A stretch of 48,899 nucleotides of DNA from CAUZFZ01 sp963579025 (GTDB lineage: Bacteria; Planctomycetota; Planctomycetia; Planctomycetales; Planctomycetaceae): contig CAUZFZ010000062.1 in NCBI GenBank assembly GCA_963579025.1, forward strand, positions 1 through 48,899. Reading direction: 5' to 3'. Shown piece by piece: positions 17,863-26,918 of this stretch. The number at the start of each line of letters is the position of its first letter. The stretch's first letter is position 1. Below the pieces are notes generated by a model. That model had not been told where the DNA came from. It did no database searches and saw nothing but the letters and a program-made list of their open reading frames with translations. The translations under genes and the position numbers were made by a program.

Positions 17863-19341
17863 TCAATTGGTTTGGCTGGCCGCAACGAAACGGCTCAACG
17901 TTCGCAGGTTACGCATGAATGTTCTGGTCGTGATGATCTTCCGCGGACGCACATCATTACCTTTCGCGCGAAGATTTCCGTCTTCCGTCCAGGCACCGCG
18001 ACTGTCCATCTGATCGATCAGTTTCGCCGCCTGGTTGGTGAGACTTTTCGAAGACCCCGGTCGGCTTCGTTTGGACGTCCACAGTGGCTGAGTTGATCGG
18101 CCAGCTGACTTAGTCTGTGCAAACTCAGAACGCAAACGGTCCACATACGAGCTGATTTTGAATCCGTAGTGTGTCGGCAGGTCGTTGTCCTTGCAGGTCA
18201 GGACGTATTCGGTCGTGAAGTAGAGGGGTCGGTTGGTCTTCAGCTCGTAGAACCTGGCCAGACGTCCGTCGGTCAGTTTCGAGCGATCCAGATAGTCCAG
18301 CGCACGCGGAACGGGTTTCAGGTACCGGTCATCCGCGGTCTGGCGGTACAGCGACATGAGAATGCGGATGACACCCTGCGACTCGCCGCCCGTGATCGAG
18401 GCGGGTTCGAAGCGCCGTGCCCAGGCCGGGTGCATGTCGGCGTTGTACTGCTGAGCCCATGCGGGCTGCGGCTCGGGCATCTGGGCCAGAAGTATGAAAT
18501 CTCCGGCGCGCCGGGCGGCCTGTGAGTACTCGTCGTTCCTGTAGATTTCCCCGGCAAGGAAGAATGTGTCGATCAGATCGGCGAGTGTATTGTCGTTGAA
18601 GGTGTAATAGCCGCGGTAATCGAGCTTCGGATGTTCCCGTGGCCACACGGGCGGATAGGCAGCCGGCTTGATCGGAAACTCATCGGCAACCGGGAATTCC
18701 GAGTAGCGTTGCGGCCAGGCTCCATTGGGGTACTGGGCTTTGAGCAGATTTTCCAGCGCGTATTTGACGGCGGAGTGAATCTTCGCGTCACCGAATTCCA
18801 GCACGGCATCAATCTTCATCAGGAATCGCAGCGCCGACTGTGTCGTATCATCATCCAGCGTTGTGACGTTCTTTGCTTTGGCTGCCGCTGGACGGCCAGT
18901 CGCTGCGACGTCGAGCCGGTAGGCTCTGGACGGTCGGTGTTTCGGGTCAAACTCGATGACGTAATCCCATCCGCCTGAAACGAGTTGTCCGTTGGCCAGG
19001 GCGTGGGCAGCGCTGCGAGCCGCTTTCAACAGGGCGGGCTCGCGCGTGATCAGCCAGGCTTCGAGAAACGCTTCGCCGACCGACGGTGTGCCGGGTGGTT
19101 GCACCCAGATCTGCGATGCTTTGGCCTGACGCTCGCCCTCGCGTTGTGACAGGTCGCTGCTGTACTGCCACAGGCAGCCGCCGCCCGCGGAGACGTCGTG
19201 GCTGAAAAACTGCACTGCCTTTAGCAGGGCTTCGCGGCCCTGCTGGTGTGACAGTTGATCGGCGCGACCGATGGAACAGACAGACGCCGCGAGGACGACC
19301 GTGAGGACGACCGTGACGTTCATGCAGCGTGCGACTGACAC
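17863..19341 (-). CDS. Secreted pectate lyase, polysaccharide lyase family 10-like
   Basis: I place the start at the GTG at 19341, preceded by GGGAGAG at 7 nt, giving 492 residues. An ATG six codons later is the alternative. An upstream extension would overlap the next gene and lacks a signal peptide. Residues 1-30 form a signal peptide ending near IGRAD. The mature protein has the PL10 pattern: YPNGAWPQR, then YTFNDNTLADLIDTF, then QPAWAQQYNADMHPAWARRFEP, then SITGGESQGVIRILM. In known PL10 enzymes this (alpha/alpha)3-type fold cleaves polygalacturonate by calcium-dependent beta-elimination. The protein should act in the periplasm or outside the cell. The RidA gene follows 12 bp downstream. 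Confidence 0.87.
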   Translation of the reverse strand: MSVARCMNVTVVLTVVLAASVCSIGRADQLSHQQGREALLKAVQFFSHDVSAGGGCLWQYSSDLSQREGERQAKASQIWVQPPGTPSVGEAFLEAWLITREPALLKAARSAAHALANGQLVSGGWDYVIEFDPKHRPSRAYRLDVAATGRPAAAKAKNVTTLDDDTTQSALRFLMKIDAVLEFGDAKIHSAVKYALENLLKAQYPNGAWPQRYSEFPVADEFPIKPAAYPPVWPREHPKLDYRGYYTFNDNTLADLIDTFFLAGEIYRNDEYSQAARRAGDFILLAQMPEPQPAWAQQYNADMHPAWARRFEPASITGGESQGVIRILMSLYRQTADDRYLKPVPRALDYLDRSKLTDGRLARFYELKTNRPLYFTTEYVLTCKDNDLPTHYGFKISSYVDRLRSEFAQTKSAGRSTQPLWTSKRSRPGSSKSLTNQAAKLIDQMDSRGAWTEDGNLRAKGNDVRPRKIITTRTFMRNLRTLSRFVAASQTN

Positions 19342-19447
19342 GGTTTTCTCTCCCGGCTGTATTGCGTCCGGCCGTCGGCAGATCAACGGCCACTGGATCA
19401 GGCCGAAGAATAGCCGAGAGAGAATTACGTTCGAAGTGACTGCGGAC

Positions 19448-22400
19448 TCACTTCCTGACTGCGTCAGGGTTGTCAGCGTCAGAATCTCCAGCGTCAGCTT
19501 CATCCGCGACCGGAGTTGGCGGTTCCGGATCCTCCGGCCCACCAACGAACAGAATCGGAATCTGCTCAGTCGGTGATTCGACCGGGATCGATTCGCCCGT
19601 GAGCAACCCCAGATACATCGCTGCCAGCGGTCGCAATGGCGACTCGGGGTCCGTTTCGAGCAGCATGTGGAATACCTCTGTGGCCTTCTCACACTGGCCT
19701 GATTCCACATAAACACTCGCAATCACCCAGCGCAAGATGGCCGATTCGTCCCTTGCGCCGAATGTGCGACCAGTGACGACCGTCTGGCTGACTGGCCACA
19801 AGTTGCCGCGTGCTGCCAGCTGCGGGATGGGCTGGACGAAGGGAGCCACTGCCAGCAGCGCCTGCACGGAATTCAACTCGATTTCCCTCAGTTTCCGTTC
19901 GCATCGCACGATTGCACTGGCCGCATCGCCGCGTGCCTGATCGAGCCAGGCAGCGTGCAGGGTCCAGATAAAACCAATGGCCGGGTTCTCGCCAAATGAG
20001 TCGAATGTGCTCACAACTCCTTGAGCTTCTTCGAGGCGTCCGCACTCAATCAGCAGCAGGCCATATTCGAGCTGTCCGGAAATATTTCCAGACAGGTCGA
20101 GTTTGTTCTCGTCCAGCAATCGCGCACCGTGCAACGGGTATCCCTGGTCTCGCAGCGTCTTTGCAATCTGCACAACATCCACCGATTCGTCCTTGAGAAG
20201 CACATCCAGGCGGGAAGTGATATTGCGCTCGTTATTCTGCAGTTCGGATTGGATCGATTGAAGCTGCCTTGCAAGGACCGAGAAGCTGAAATCGTCTGAC
20301 TCCTGAATCGCATTGAGACACCGGTCAATCATTTGCAGCGCGAGATCCCAGCGTTCTGCGTCGTAGTACTCCTGCGCGACTGCCGACAGGAGACCGGGAT
20401 CGTTCGGTGCCAGAGTCAGCGCCTGACGCAGAAAGTGAATTCGTTGAAAGTAGCGCTGCTTCGCAATGACGGGTACGTCCGGACCGGCAGCCTGAATCTC
20501 CACCTGGCGAAGAGCTGTATAGGCATCCGCACGTGTGCGATAGACGACATCATTGTTCGGTGTCTCGACCGCTCCGGCCGTGCTGTCTCGCAGAGCCATG
20601 GTGGCCAGCGCCATGACCTGTCCGCGGGTCAAAGGCGCCTCTCCCGAGAATCCGGCGACCGCGATCGCTTGCTGGTGTCGCGCTCGGGCCTCGGACGGTG
20701 ACCATGATCGGGACGGCAGCGATAGAAACTGCTGGTACCCGGTCCGGGCTCGTGGAAACTCGATCCGCTGGTTCTCCGACTCAATATTGCGGCAGTCGCG
20801 GAAGGCAACTTCGATCAAGTCGATCGGCTTCGCTTCACTCCCCGACGCAGACGTCCTTGGGGCCAGCGCTGCCAGCGTTGAACCGATCGAAACCAGGTGC
20901 CAGTTGTCGGAACGCAGCAGGTCGAACAATGAATCGTAATCCGGGTTGGCACCCCAGAGCCGCGGAGTGGCAAGACCGACATCGAAGCGGTCAAAGATCT
21001 CCTGCCACAATTCCGGGGTCTCGCGCCACGAGCGACGCTCCTTCGCCTGCGGTGTCTCGCTGGCCGTCGAATCCGGAACGAGTGACTGGTCCCGTCGACT
21101 TCGCATGGCAAAGCGGGCCTGATCGTGAAGCTTCAGAATCTCATCACGATAAAGGCCCACACGGCTGTCGATAAACGTCGGCCGACCGTGCCAGATCAGC
21201 AGGTCGCCGTGCTCAAGCCGCATCGTGAACAGACGCGCGTCCGGAATCTCGGCAAGGTCCTGAGCTGTGCCGTCAATGGTCGACTGCAGCCACGAGGCGA
21301 ATCCGACACCGATGCGTTTACCGCTGGGCCCCATCATGCGGCCGCTGATCGCCAGCCACGCAACCATTGCCAGACTGAGCACAGTCAGGGCACGACCGGA
21401 ACGCGACCAGAGCACCTCCCACGTGTCAGTCGAATACTCCTGTCGGCATCGATTGCGGTACCAGTCCTGTCCGTTCAGTGCCGCCAGAACTCCGGCCACA
21501 AGACACAGAGCTCCCAGTTCGTGAGTGCAGACGACGGCGAGCACAACCGTGACCGCGAACGCGGCCGCGAGTCCCATATCCAGTCGTTTGACGTTGGCTA
21601 TACAGCTCAACACGGCAATCGCGGCAAGCACGAGTGCGGCGATCGACGCCAGATTGAGCGTCTCCGGAAAGCGCGCATCGAACATTGAGAGCAACTGCGC
21701 CTCCGTCGGCGTGTCAATGCGTCCCGCATAACTCAGCAGCGCCGCGTTTTCGGCGCCGTAAATCTGCACCGGTGCAAGGATCGTGTGCCAGCCAGCGGGG
21801 TTGATCATCAACGCGACCAGCCCGATGCCAACTGCCTTGCCCAAGTCCTTCATCGCCCCCGGCTCGCTGTCGCCGCGACGGCGCATCGTGATGCAACTGC
21901 CGGCTGCGAAGGCCGCCAGGATCAGCCAGCCGATGAAGGCGCGTGGGTCGAGGTTGCTCCACACTGCCAGCGAACCCGCCAGGCACCACAGAATTCGGGA
22001 ATCTCGCGATTGAGACCATTTGACCAGTCCACGCAGCATCCAAGCGGTGCCAAGCAGCGTAATCAGTTCCGGCAACGCGCTGAACTGAGACTGAGCCATC
22101 AGCAGCGCGATGGTCACACAAACGGCAGTCCACCATGTGGGCAGATCGGGACGGCTGATGTGGACGACAATGTAAGCCGTGGCTCCGGCCAGTATCGCGG
22201 TGAGCACGGACAGCCCGATGTCGCCCGCAATTCCAAAAACTCCGGCCAGAATCAGATCGAATAGCCACGCGGGATTGATCCACGCGAGGTCACCGGCCGT
22301 GTAGGAAAAGATGTCTGTCGCGGGTGGCCAGAAACCGTTTGCAGCGATGGCTTCGCCGGTCTTTACGCGTACAAGTGTTAATGTGTCGCCAATCTCCCGG

Positions 22401-22798
22401 CAGCCCAGCAGGAACGCCAGCAGGACAACTGCCCAGCGGAGCATGAAATCGCCGCGGATCGCCTCATCCTCGATGTCCTCGGGGGTCAGTGGTTCCCATT
22501 CCGGGAGGTCACCTTCGGATTCAGGCTCACCGGAATCGGTCGCACCGTCGCCGGACTTCTCATCGGTTTTGCCCGCCGATCCAACGTCGGGATTGTCCGA
22601 TTCGGCAACATTGCCGTCTGCCGCGTCCGATTGTTCAGGCTCACCCGGTTCCGCATCCTCTCCCGTGGCAATGGTGGCCTTTGTCTCGGCCTCCGTCACA
22701 GGGGTTGATGCATCGGCAGCTTTGGCTTCTTCACTCGTCGGCTCGGACGAGTTCGCTCCGGCTTCGTCAGCGGGGCGGGATGGATTGGGATCGCTCAC
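19448..22798 (-). CDS. Multi-pass membrane protein (GT-C-like) with TPR-rich C-terminal half
   Basis: 1116 residues, GTG start with AAAGG 6 nt upstream. Residues 1-115 are an acidic Ser/Glu/Asp/Pro-rich tail, probably cytoplasmic and disordered. Residues about 118-510 hold roughly ten hydrophobic segments. The loop TDIFSYTAGDLAWINPAWLF resembles the conserved first-loop motif of GT-C-fold polyprenol-dependent glycosyltransferase-like proteins. The later DLLIWHGRPTFIDSRVGLY fits the 'wGGYLiw...iDgR...Y' motif of the same broad group. Residues about 740-1100 are helical repeats of TPR type (for example AQEYYDAERWDLALQMIDRCL). The protein may have an envelope polysaccharide or sorting role, but catalysis is not established. 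It diverges from the LptD-like gene across a shared 327-bp region. Confidence 0.75.
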   Translation of the reverse strand: MSDPNPSRPADEAGANSSEPTSEEAKAADASTPVTEAETKATIATGEDAEPGEPEQSDAADGNVAESDNPDVGSAGKTDEKSGDGATDSGEPESEGDLPEWEPLTPEDIEDEAIRGDFMLRWAVVLLAFLLGCREIGDTLTLVRVKTGEAIAANGFWPPATDIFSYTAGDLAWINPAWLFDLILAGVFGIAGDIGLSVLTAILAGATAYIVVHISRPDLPTWWTAVCVTIALLMAQSQFSALPELITLLGTAWMLRGLVKWSQSRDSRILWCLAGSLAVWSNLDPRAFIGWLILAAFAAGSCITMRRRGDSEPGAMKDLGKAVGIGLVALMINPAGWHTILAPVQIYGAENAALLSYAGRIDTPTEAQLLSMFDARFPETLNLASIAALVLAAIAVLSCIANVKRLDMGLAAAFAVTVVLAVVCTHELGALCLVAGVLAALNGQDWYRNRCRQEYSTDTWEVLWSRSGRALTVLSLAMVAWLAISGRMMGPSGKRIGVGFASWLQSTIDGTAQDLAEIPDARLFTMRLEHGDLLIWHGRPTFIDSRVGLYRDEILKLHDQARFAMRSRRDQSLVPDSTASETPQAKERRSWRETPELWQEIFDRFDVGLATPRLWGANPDYDSLFDLLRSDNWHLVSIGSTLAALAPRTSASGSEAKPIDLIEVAFRDCRNIESENQRIEFPRARTGYQQFLSLPSRSWSPSEARARHQQAIAVAGFSGEAPLTRGQVMALATMALRDSTAGAVETPNNDVVYRTRADAYTALRQVEIQAAGPDVPVIAKQRYFQRIHFLRQALTLAPNDPGLLSAVAQEYYDAERWDLALQMIDRCLNAIQESDDFSFSVLARQLQSIQSELQNNERNITSRLDVLLKDESVDVVQIAKTLRDQGYPLHGARLLDENKLDLSGNISGQLEYGLLLIECGRLEEAQGVVSTFDSFGENPAIGFIWTLHAAWLDQARGDAASAIVRCERKLREIELNSVQALLAVAPFVQPIPQLAARGNLWPVSQTVVTGRTFGARDESAILRWVIASVYVESGQCEKATEVFHMLLETDPESPLRPLAAMYLGLLTGESIPVESPTEQIPILFVGGPEDPEPPTPVADEADAGDSDADNPDAVRK

Positions 22799-22984
22799 GA
22801 AGAACCTTTGCTCGGAATGGGCGGCAGGTACGACTGTTGCCAGGAGCGTACGGTCGAGTGTTCCGCAGGGTCAAGGACTGCTCCGGAAGGCATCTACGTA
22901 ACTTCAGTAAGTAATGTTGAATGGATCGTTCCGTCGAGTTTCGGCAACACTGACCTGGCCAGATCGAGCCCGTCCGTACCCGTA

Positions 22985-23014
22985 TTGATCGGTATTTCAT
23001 GCCGCTCGTATACT
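22985..23014 (+). promoter_or_regulatory. Candidate sigma70-type promoter for the LptD-like gene
   Basis: TTGATC (22985-22990) and TATACT (23009-23014) are separated by 18 bp, matching the -35 and -10 consensus at 4/6 and 5/6 positions. Transcription would begin near 23021 and leave a leader of about 105 nt before the GTG at 23126. This lies in the 327-bp divergent region (22799-23125), in which I see nothing else. Planctomycete promoters are poorly defined, so this is only a candidate. Confidence 0.35.
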
Positions 23015-23125
23015 CCCGCCCCTCTTCCACTGAGGCTGAGCCTCACTCACCGGCCGCTCTCGGCCAGCCAAACGGATTTGGCACCCATTAACCCTATCAA
23101 AACTGATTTCCGCTCCGGAGTTCTG

Positions 23126-26100
23126 GTGTCGGTCGCATGTTCACAGTCATGCCGATCGCGGAAAATCTTCCCGTGCGCAGTTGCCGCGCTGGTTGTGTTC
23201 CTGATTTGCGCCAATTTCGTGGCTGCGGACACAGGTGCCGGAAACAACCTGAGCGATCGGATCAATGTCTCCGGCCGGCTCGCCCACACATGGCCTGACA
23301 CGGACGGCTCTCAGGTCACAGTCATGTGGGGCCAGTGCCGTGTGAAGCAGGGCGAAACCGTCATCACGGCGCGGCAGATGGTCGTGTGGCAGTCGCAGTT
23401 CAACGGGCGTGACCGCGTCGAGCTGTACCTCGAGGACGACGTCGTCATCACGCGACCGGGACAGACGCATTCGCAACAGTCGGCGTGGCTGGAGCTATGG
23501 ACCGAAGCCGGCGTCGTCGGCAAGGCCCGTCTGCGAGGCGACTACGACAAGGCCACCGGCGACCCGCTGTTCGAGCGGGCTTCGCGGCGTCGGCGAGCCA
23601 GTGTCGGTCCAAAGTTCATTCAGACACAACTGCTGGAGCTTCCCCCGCCGGGATTGCCGTTTCGCGCACATCGTTTCGAACAATCGGACACACCAATTCG
23701 TCGAGTCCGTCTGTATGCCCGCACGGGCCAGCCGTTTTCGTTTCGCACCGAGCGGTCGACGCAAACGACGCCCGCCGAGCAGGTGGCGATTGTCACCGGC
23801 GGGATCAAACTGAATGTCGACTCGCCGCAACCGGACGGCTCCCCCGATCCTGAGGGCATCGAGCTGGCAGCCGACAGCATGGTTCTGTGGACCGAGTCCA
23901 GTGAACTGACCGATCTGACCGCCGGACGCGAAGAGATCCAGAATCGCGACACGCCTCTGCAGATTTATCTCGAAGGCAACATCGTGATCCGTCAGCAGAA
24001 CTCCATCCTGATTGCTGATCGCGCCTATTACGACGCGCGTCAGGAACGTGCCCTGCTGATTGATGCTGAACTCAAGATGATCATACCGGAGGCGGATAAT
24101 TATCTGCGTGTCCGGGCCAATAGAATTCGGCAACTCAATGCCGGTGCATTTCACGCGCAGCAGGCGTGGATGTCCGCATCCATCTTTGGGAAGCCTGGTT
24201 ACCGTGTCGATGCGACCGATGTCTTCCTGGAACCTCGCGTGATTAATCCCTGGGTCAAGGCAAACGGCGGCCGGATTGATCCAATAACAGGCGAGATCGA
24301 CGACGGCGTAGTCAACTGGCTGACGATGTTGAATAACACGTTCGTTCTCTCCGATGTGCCGTTCTTCTATCTGCCGTACCTGTCTGGACCTGCCGAAGAC
24401 CCGCATCTGCCGATCACCAAATTCACAATCGGCTCGGACAGCATCTTTGGTAATAAAATCGAAACTGCGTGGGACCCGTTCCATCTGCTGGCCCGCGACT
24501 CTCCGGAAGAACTCACCACCAGCCTGCTGCTGAACTGGTACTCCGAACGCGGTCCGTCCATTGGACTGGAAGGCGCTTACGATGGAACGGATCTGCTGGG
24601 ACGCAACGACAGCTACAAAGGTTACTTTCAGACCAATTACGTACACGATCGCGGCCAGGACAACCTGGGTGGACGCCGTCGCCGATTGATTCCAGACACT
24701 GAGAATCGCGGGCGAGTCACAGCCCGCCACATCCATTCTCTGCCCGGAAGCCTGTCCGTGATCGCCGAAGCCGGCTACGTCACCGATCGCAACTACATCG
24801 AGCAGTGGTTCGAGCCGGAGTTTGCCAGTGGCAAGGACCAGGAAACGAAACTGGCCGTCGAACAGCGTATTAACAATGTCGCCTGGAGCATTCAGGGGCG
24901 CCCGCAGGTCAATGATGACTTTGACTACACGACGGAGTGGTTGCCCAAAGTCGATCTCCATGTGCTGGGACAGCCGGTTTACGGAACTCCACTGTTGTGG
25001 TCCATGCACGCATCAGCCGGCTATGCTCACATTCGCACTCCGGATCGCCCCTCTGATCCCGTTGATGCAATCGCATTCACGCCAATCCCCTACTACTCGA
25101 ATGCGAACGATGCGGTTATTCACAATCGCCAGGAATTGACGATGCCGTTCAACGCCGGCCCGGTCGTTCTGTCGCCGTTCGTAATGGGTGAGTCCGCCTA
25201 CTGGAGCGACGACCTGTCAGGCAACAGCCTGGGTCGACTCGTGGGATCGTTCGGCCTGCGTGGCAGCCTTTCAATGTTGAAGGTACTGCCGTACGTCTGC
25301 AGCGACATCTTCAATCTCGACGGTCTCGCCCACCGCATGGTGTTTGATTTCGAATACTCCTACACCGATTCGTCGCAGGACGTCTCGCGCATTCCGCAGT
25401 ACAACGAGATCGATGATAACGCCCAGGAGCGATTCCGCCTCCGGTATCCGATCAACACATTTGGTGGACTGGCGCCGACGTTTCCAACATTCAGTGGGAA
25501 TACTCCACAGTTTCTGGATCCCCGCCGATACGCGATTCGTAGCGGAGCCGGCTCGCTGGTCTCTGTGCCGTACAACGAACTGGTCGACGACCTTCAAGTT
25601 GTCCGTCTTGGCTGGCGACATCGCCTGCAGACAAAAGTTGGCCCACCGGATCGTCGCCGCATTCGCGACTGGATGACGCTCGACCTGAACGCTTCCGTGT
25701 TTCCACGAGCCGGACATCATAGTCCCGCCGGCCGTGACTTCGCCGAAGACTGGGGACTGGTCTCTGCCGACTACCGCTGGCTGGCCAGTGAACGAACGGC
25801 CTTTGTAGCAAGCACATTGTACGACACGTTTGATGGTGGTCAGCAGCTTTGGAGTGCGGGCATCCACAGCCAGCGCAGTGCCCGAGGCAGCGTCTATGTG
25901 GGCGTCCATCAGATCAAAGCCCTGGGTCTTGACAGTCAGCTCGCGACAGTCAGGGCCAGCTATCTGTTGAGCGACAAATGGCTGGCGACTGGCAGCACCG
26001 CATACGACCTTAGAGAGAATCAGCAGCGCGGCGACTCGATCACGCTGACCCGCATTGGCGGCGATTTCCTCTTCCACTTCGGTTTTGGTTACGACCGCAC

Positions 26101-26200
26101 AAAAGACGCCGTCCAGGCGACCGTCAGTTTCGAACCACGGTTTGGATCCCGTTCACGATACTCCGAACGCATGGGCGAACTGTTGAGTGCCCCGAGATGA
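23126..26200 (+). CDS. lptD: LptD/OstA-like outer-membrane beta-barrel protein
   Basis: The frame is open from 22808, but the first 106 codons look non-coding. I prefer the GTG at 23126, with GGAG 5 nt upstream, which puts a signal peptide (basic SRK, then a hydrophobic core ending FVAAD) at the N-terminus of a 1024-residue protein. Residues about 40-130 and 215-330 look like OstA/LptA-type beta-jellyroll segments (DRINVSGRL; VTARQMVVWQ; ILIADRAYYDARQERALL). Next comes NTFVLSDVPFFYLPYLSGP, the 'vPvfylPYl' motif at the start of LptD barrels, and about 600 residues of alternating strands. Family members insert lipopolysaccharide into the outer leaflet. No clear set of paired Lpt disulfide cysteines was seen, so the substrate is uncertain. 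A PEGA lipoprotein gene follows. Confidence 0.8.
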   Translation: MSVACSQSCRSRKIFPCAVAALVVFLICANFVAADTGAGNNLSDRINVSGRLAHTWPDTDGSQVTVMWGQCRVKQGETVITARQMVVWQSQFNGRDRVELYLEDDVVITRPGQTHSQQSAWLELWTEAGVVGKARLRGDYDKATGDPLFERASRRRRASVGPKFIQTQLLELPPPGLPFRAHRFEQSDTPIRRVRLYARTGQPFSFRTERSTQTTPAEQVAIVTGGIKLNVDSPQPDGSPDPEGIELAADSMVLWTESSELTDLTAGREEIQNRDTPLQIYLEGNIVIRQQNSILIADRAYYDARQERALLIDAELKMIIPEADNYLRVRANRIRQLNAGAFHAQQAWMSASIFGKPGYRVDATDVFLEPRVINPWVKANGGRIDPITGEIDDGVVNWLTMLNNTFVLSDVPFFYLPYLSGPAEDPHLPITKFTIGSDSIFGNKIETAWDPFHLLARDSPEELTTSLLLNWYSERGPSIGLEGAYDGTDLLGRNDSYKGYFQTNYVHDRGQDNLGGRRRRLIPDTENRGRVTARHIHSLPGSLSVIAEAGYVTDRNYIEQWFEPEFASGKDQETKLAVEQRINNVAWSIQGRPQVNDDFDYTTEWLPKVDLHVLGQPVYGTPLLWSMHASAGYAHIRTPDRPSDPVDAIAFTPIPYYSNANDAVIHNRQELTMPFNAGPVVLSPFVMGESAYWSDDLSGNSLGRLVGSFGLRGSLSMLKVLPYVCSDIFNLDGLAHRMVFDFEYSYTDSSQDVSRIPQYNEIDDNAQERFRLRYPINTFGGLAPTFPTFSGNTPQFLDPRRYAIRSGAGSLVSVPYNELVDDLQVVRLGWRHRLQTKVGPPDRRRIRDWMTLDLNASVFPRAGHHSPAGRDFAEDWGLVSADYRWLASERTAFVASTLYDTFDGGQQLWSAGIHSQRSARGSVYVGVHQIKALGLDSQLATVRASYLLSDKWLATGSTAYDLRENQQRGDSITLTRIGGDFLFHFGFGYDRTKDAVQATVSFEPRFGSRSRYSERMGELLSAPR

Positions 26201-26252
26201 CGCAGGAAAACCACCGAGTTCCTGCCGCAATTCCGCGTCGCGAGAATGCAAA

Positions 26253-26747
26253 ATGAAAAACATCAATCACCCGGCACATTCAGCCATTTGTCAATTTGCA
26301 ATTTGCAATTTGCAATTTGCAATTCGCAGCACCCGCACCCCCCAAAGAATCCGCACACCAGCGATACTGTTAATGCTGGCCGTGCTGGCACTTCCCGGCT
26401 GTGTCCACAGAAGAGCAACAATCCGCACTGATCCGCCAGGTGCACAAGTCATGCTGGCTGACAAAGTCATCGGGTACTCGCCAGCGTCCTTCGACTTCAC
26501 GTGGTACGGCACGGAAGAGGTCACGCTCCTCAGAGACGGCTACGAGATCGAACGTCAGTTCGTAAAGCTGCAGCGTCCGTGGTATCAGGTTCCCCCGTTG
26601 GATTTCGTGACCGACCACTTCCTGCCCTTCCGAGTGACCGACCATCAGCAGTTCAACTTCAAACTCCGCCCGCGAATGGTCGTTCCTGGCAGCGAACTCC
26701 TGGAACGAGGCAACTCGCTGCGATCCGAAGCCCAACTCGGGCAATAA
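26253..26747 (+). CDS. PEGA-domain lipoprotein downstream of lptD-like gene
   Basis: The conserved part begins around 26345. A hydrophobic stretch AILLMLAVLALPGC ends in a lipobox (LPGC), followed by VHRRATIRTDPPGAQVMLADKVIG, the classic PEGA-domain pattern. After lipid attachment the protein would have about 120 residues and end in a polar tail. The start is uncertain. The ATG at 26253 gives 164 residues, but its first 25 codons are the translation of a tandem heptamer repeat and are probably not real coding sequence. An internal ATG at 26373 gives a very short signal sequence, and a rare-start codon near 26330-26340 would give a normal one. PEGA domains are surface- or envelope-binding modules. 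The position beside an LptD-like gene suggests a partner role similar to LptE, but there is no sequence resemblance to LptE. Confidence 0.7.
   Translation: MKNINHPAHSAICQFAICNLQFAIRSTRTPQRIRTPAILLMLAVLALPGCVHRRATIRTDPPGAQVMLADKVIGYSPASFDFTWYGTEEVTLLRDGYEIERQFVKLQRPWYQVPPLDFVTDHFLPFRVTDHQQFNFKLRPRMVVPGSELLERGNSLRSEAQLGQ
26292..26326 (+). repeat. Five tandem CAATTTG heptamers
   Basis: Four exact copies of CAATTTG run from 26292 to 26319, followed by a variant CAATTCG at 26320-26326. The array sits just before the lipoprotein signal sequence. A heptamer is not a multiple of three, so a gain or loss of a unit would shift the frame if the region were translated. That argues the true start lies downstream of it. 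Confidence 0.85.
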
Positions 26748-26780
26748 GGACCGACCGATGAATAACTGTCGCAATAGAGT

Positions 26781-26837
26781 AGCCGCAGGGCGTTAGCCCC
26801 GGTTGCTGCACGAAACCGGGGCTAACGCCCTGCGGCT
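26781..26837. repeat. Perfect 24-bp inverted repeat (hairpin) between convergent genes
   Basis: The arm 26781-26804 is the exact reverse complement of 26814-26837, with a 9-nt loop between. It lies between the stop of the PEGA lipoprotein gene and the stop of the NRAMP-like gene. No T-run follows either arm, so it is not a classical intrinsic terminator, although so strong a hairpin could stop or stabilise both transcripts. From memory, elements with the core GGGGCTAACGCCC are dispersed in planctomycete genomes, which would make it a REP-like element. The remainder of the gap shows nothing else. Confidence 0.85.
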
Positions 26838-26918
26838 AATGCGGACAGTAATTCTTCGCTCGATCCTAAGTCGAGCCGCCGCACCGGTGCGGGGCATTTG
26901 CACGCTTGCTCGAACTGA

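Noticed and set aside
19342..19722. N-terminal extension of the pectate lyase
   Set aside because: It would overlap the 3' end of the next gene by 275 bp and place the signal peptide in the middle of the protein.
22808..23125. N-terminal extension of the LptD-like protein to the ATG at 22808
   Set aside because: These 106 codons have no protein character, the only ribosome site with good spacing is before the GTG at 23126, the signal peptide sits just after that GTG, and a candidate promoter lies inside the extension.
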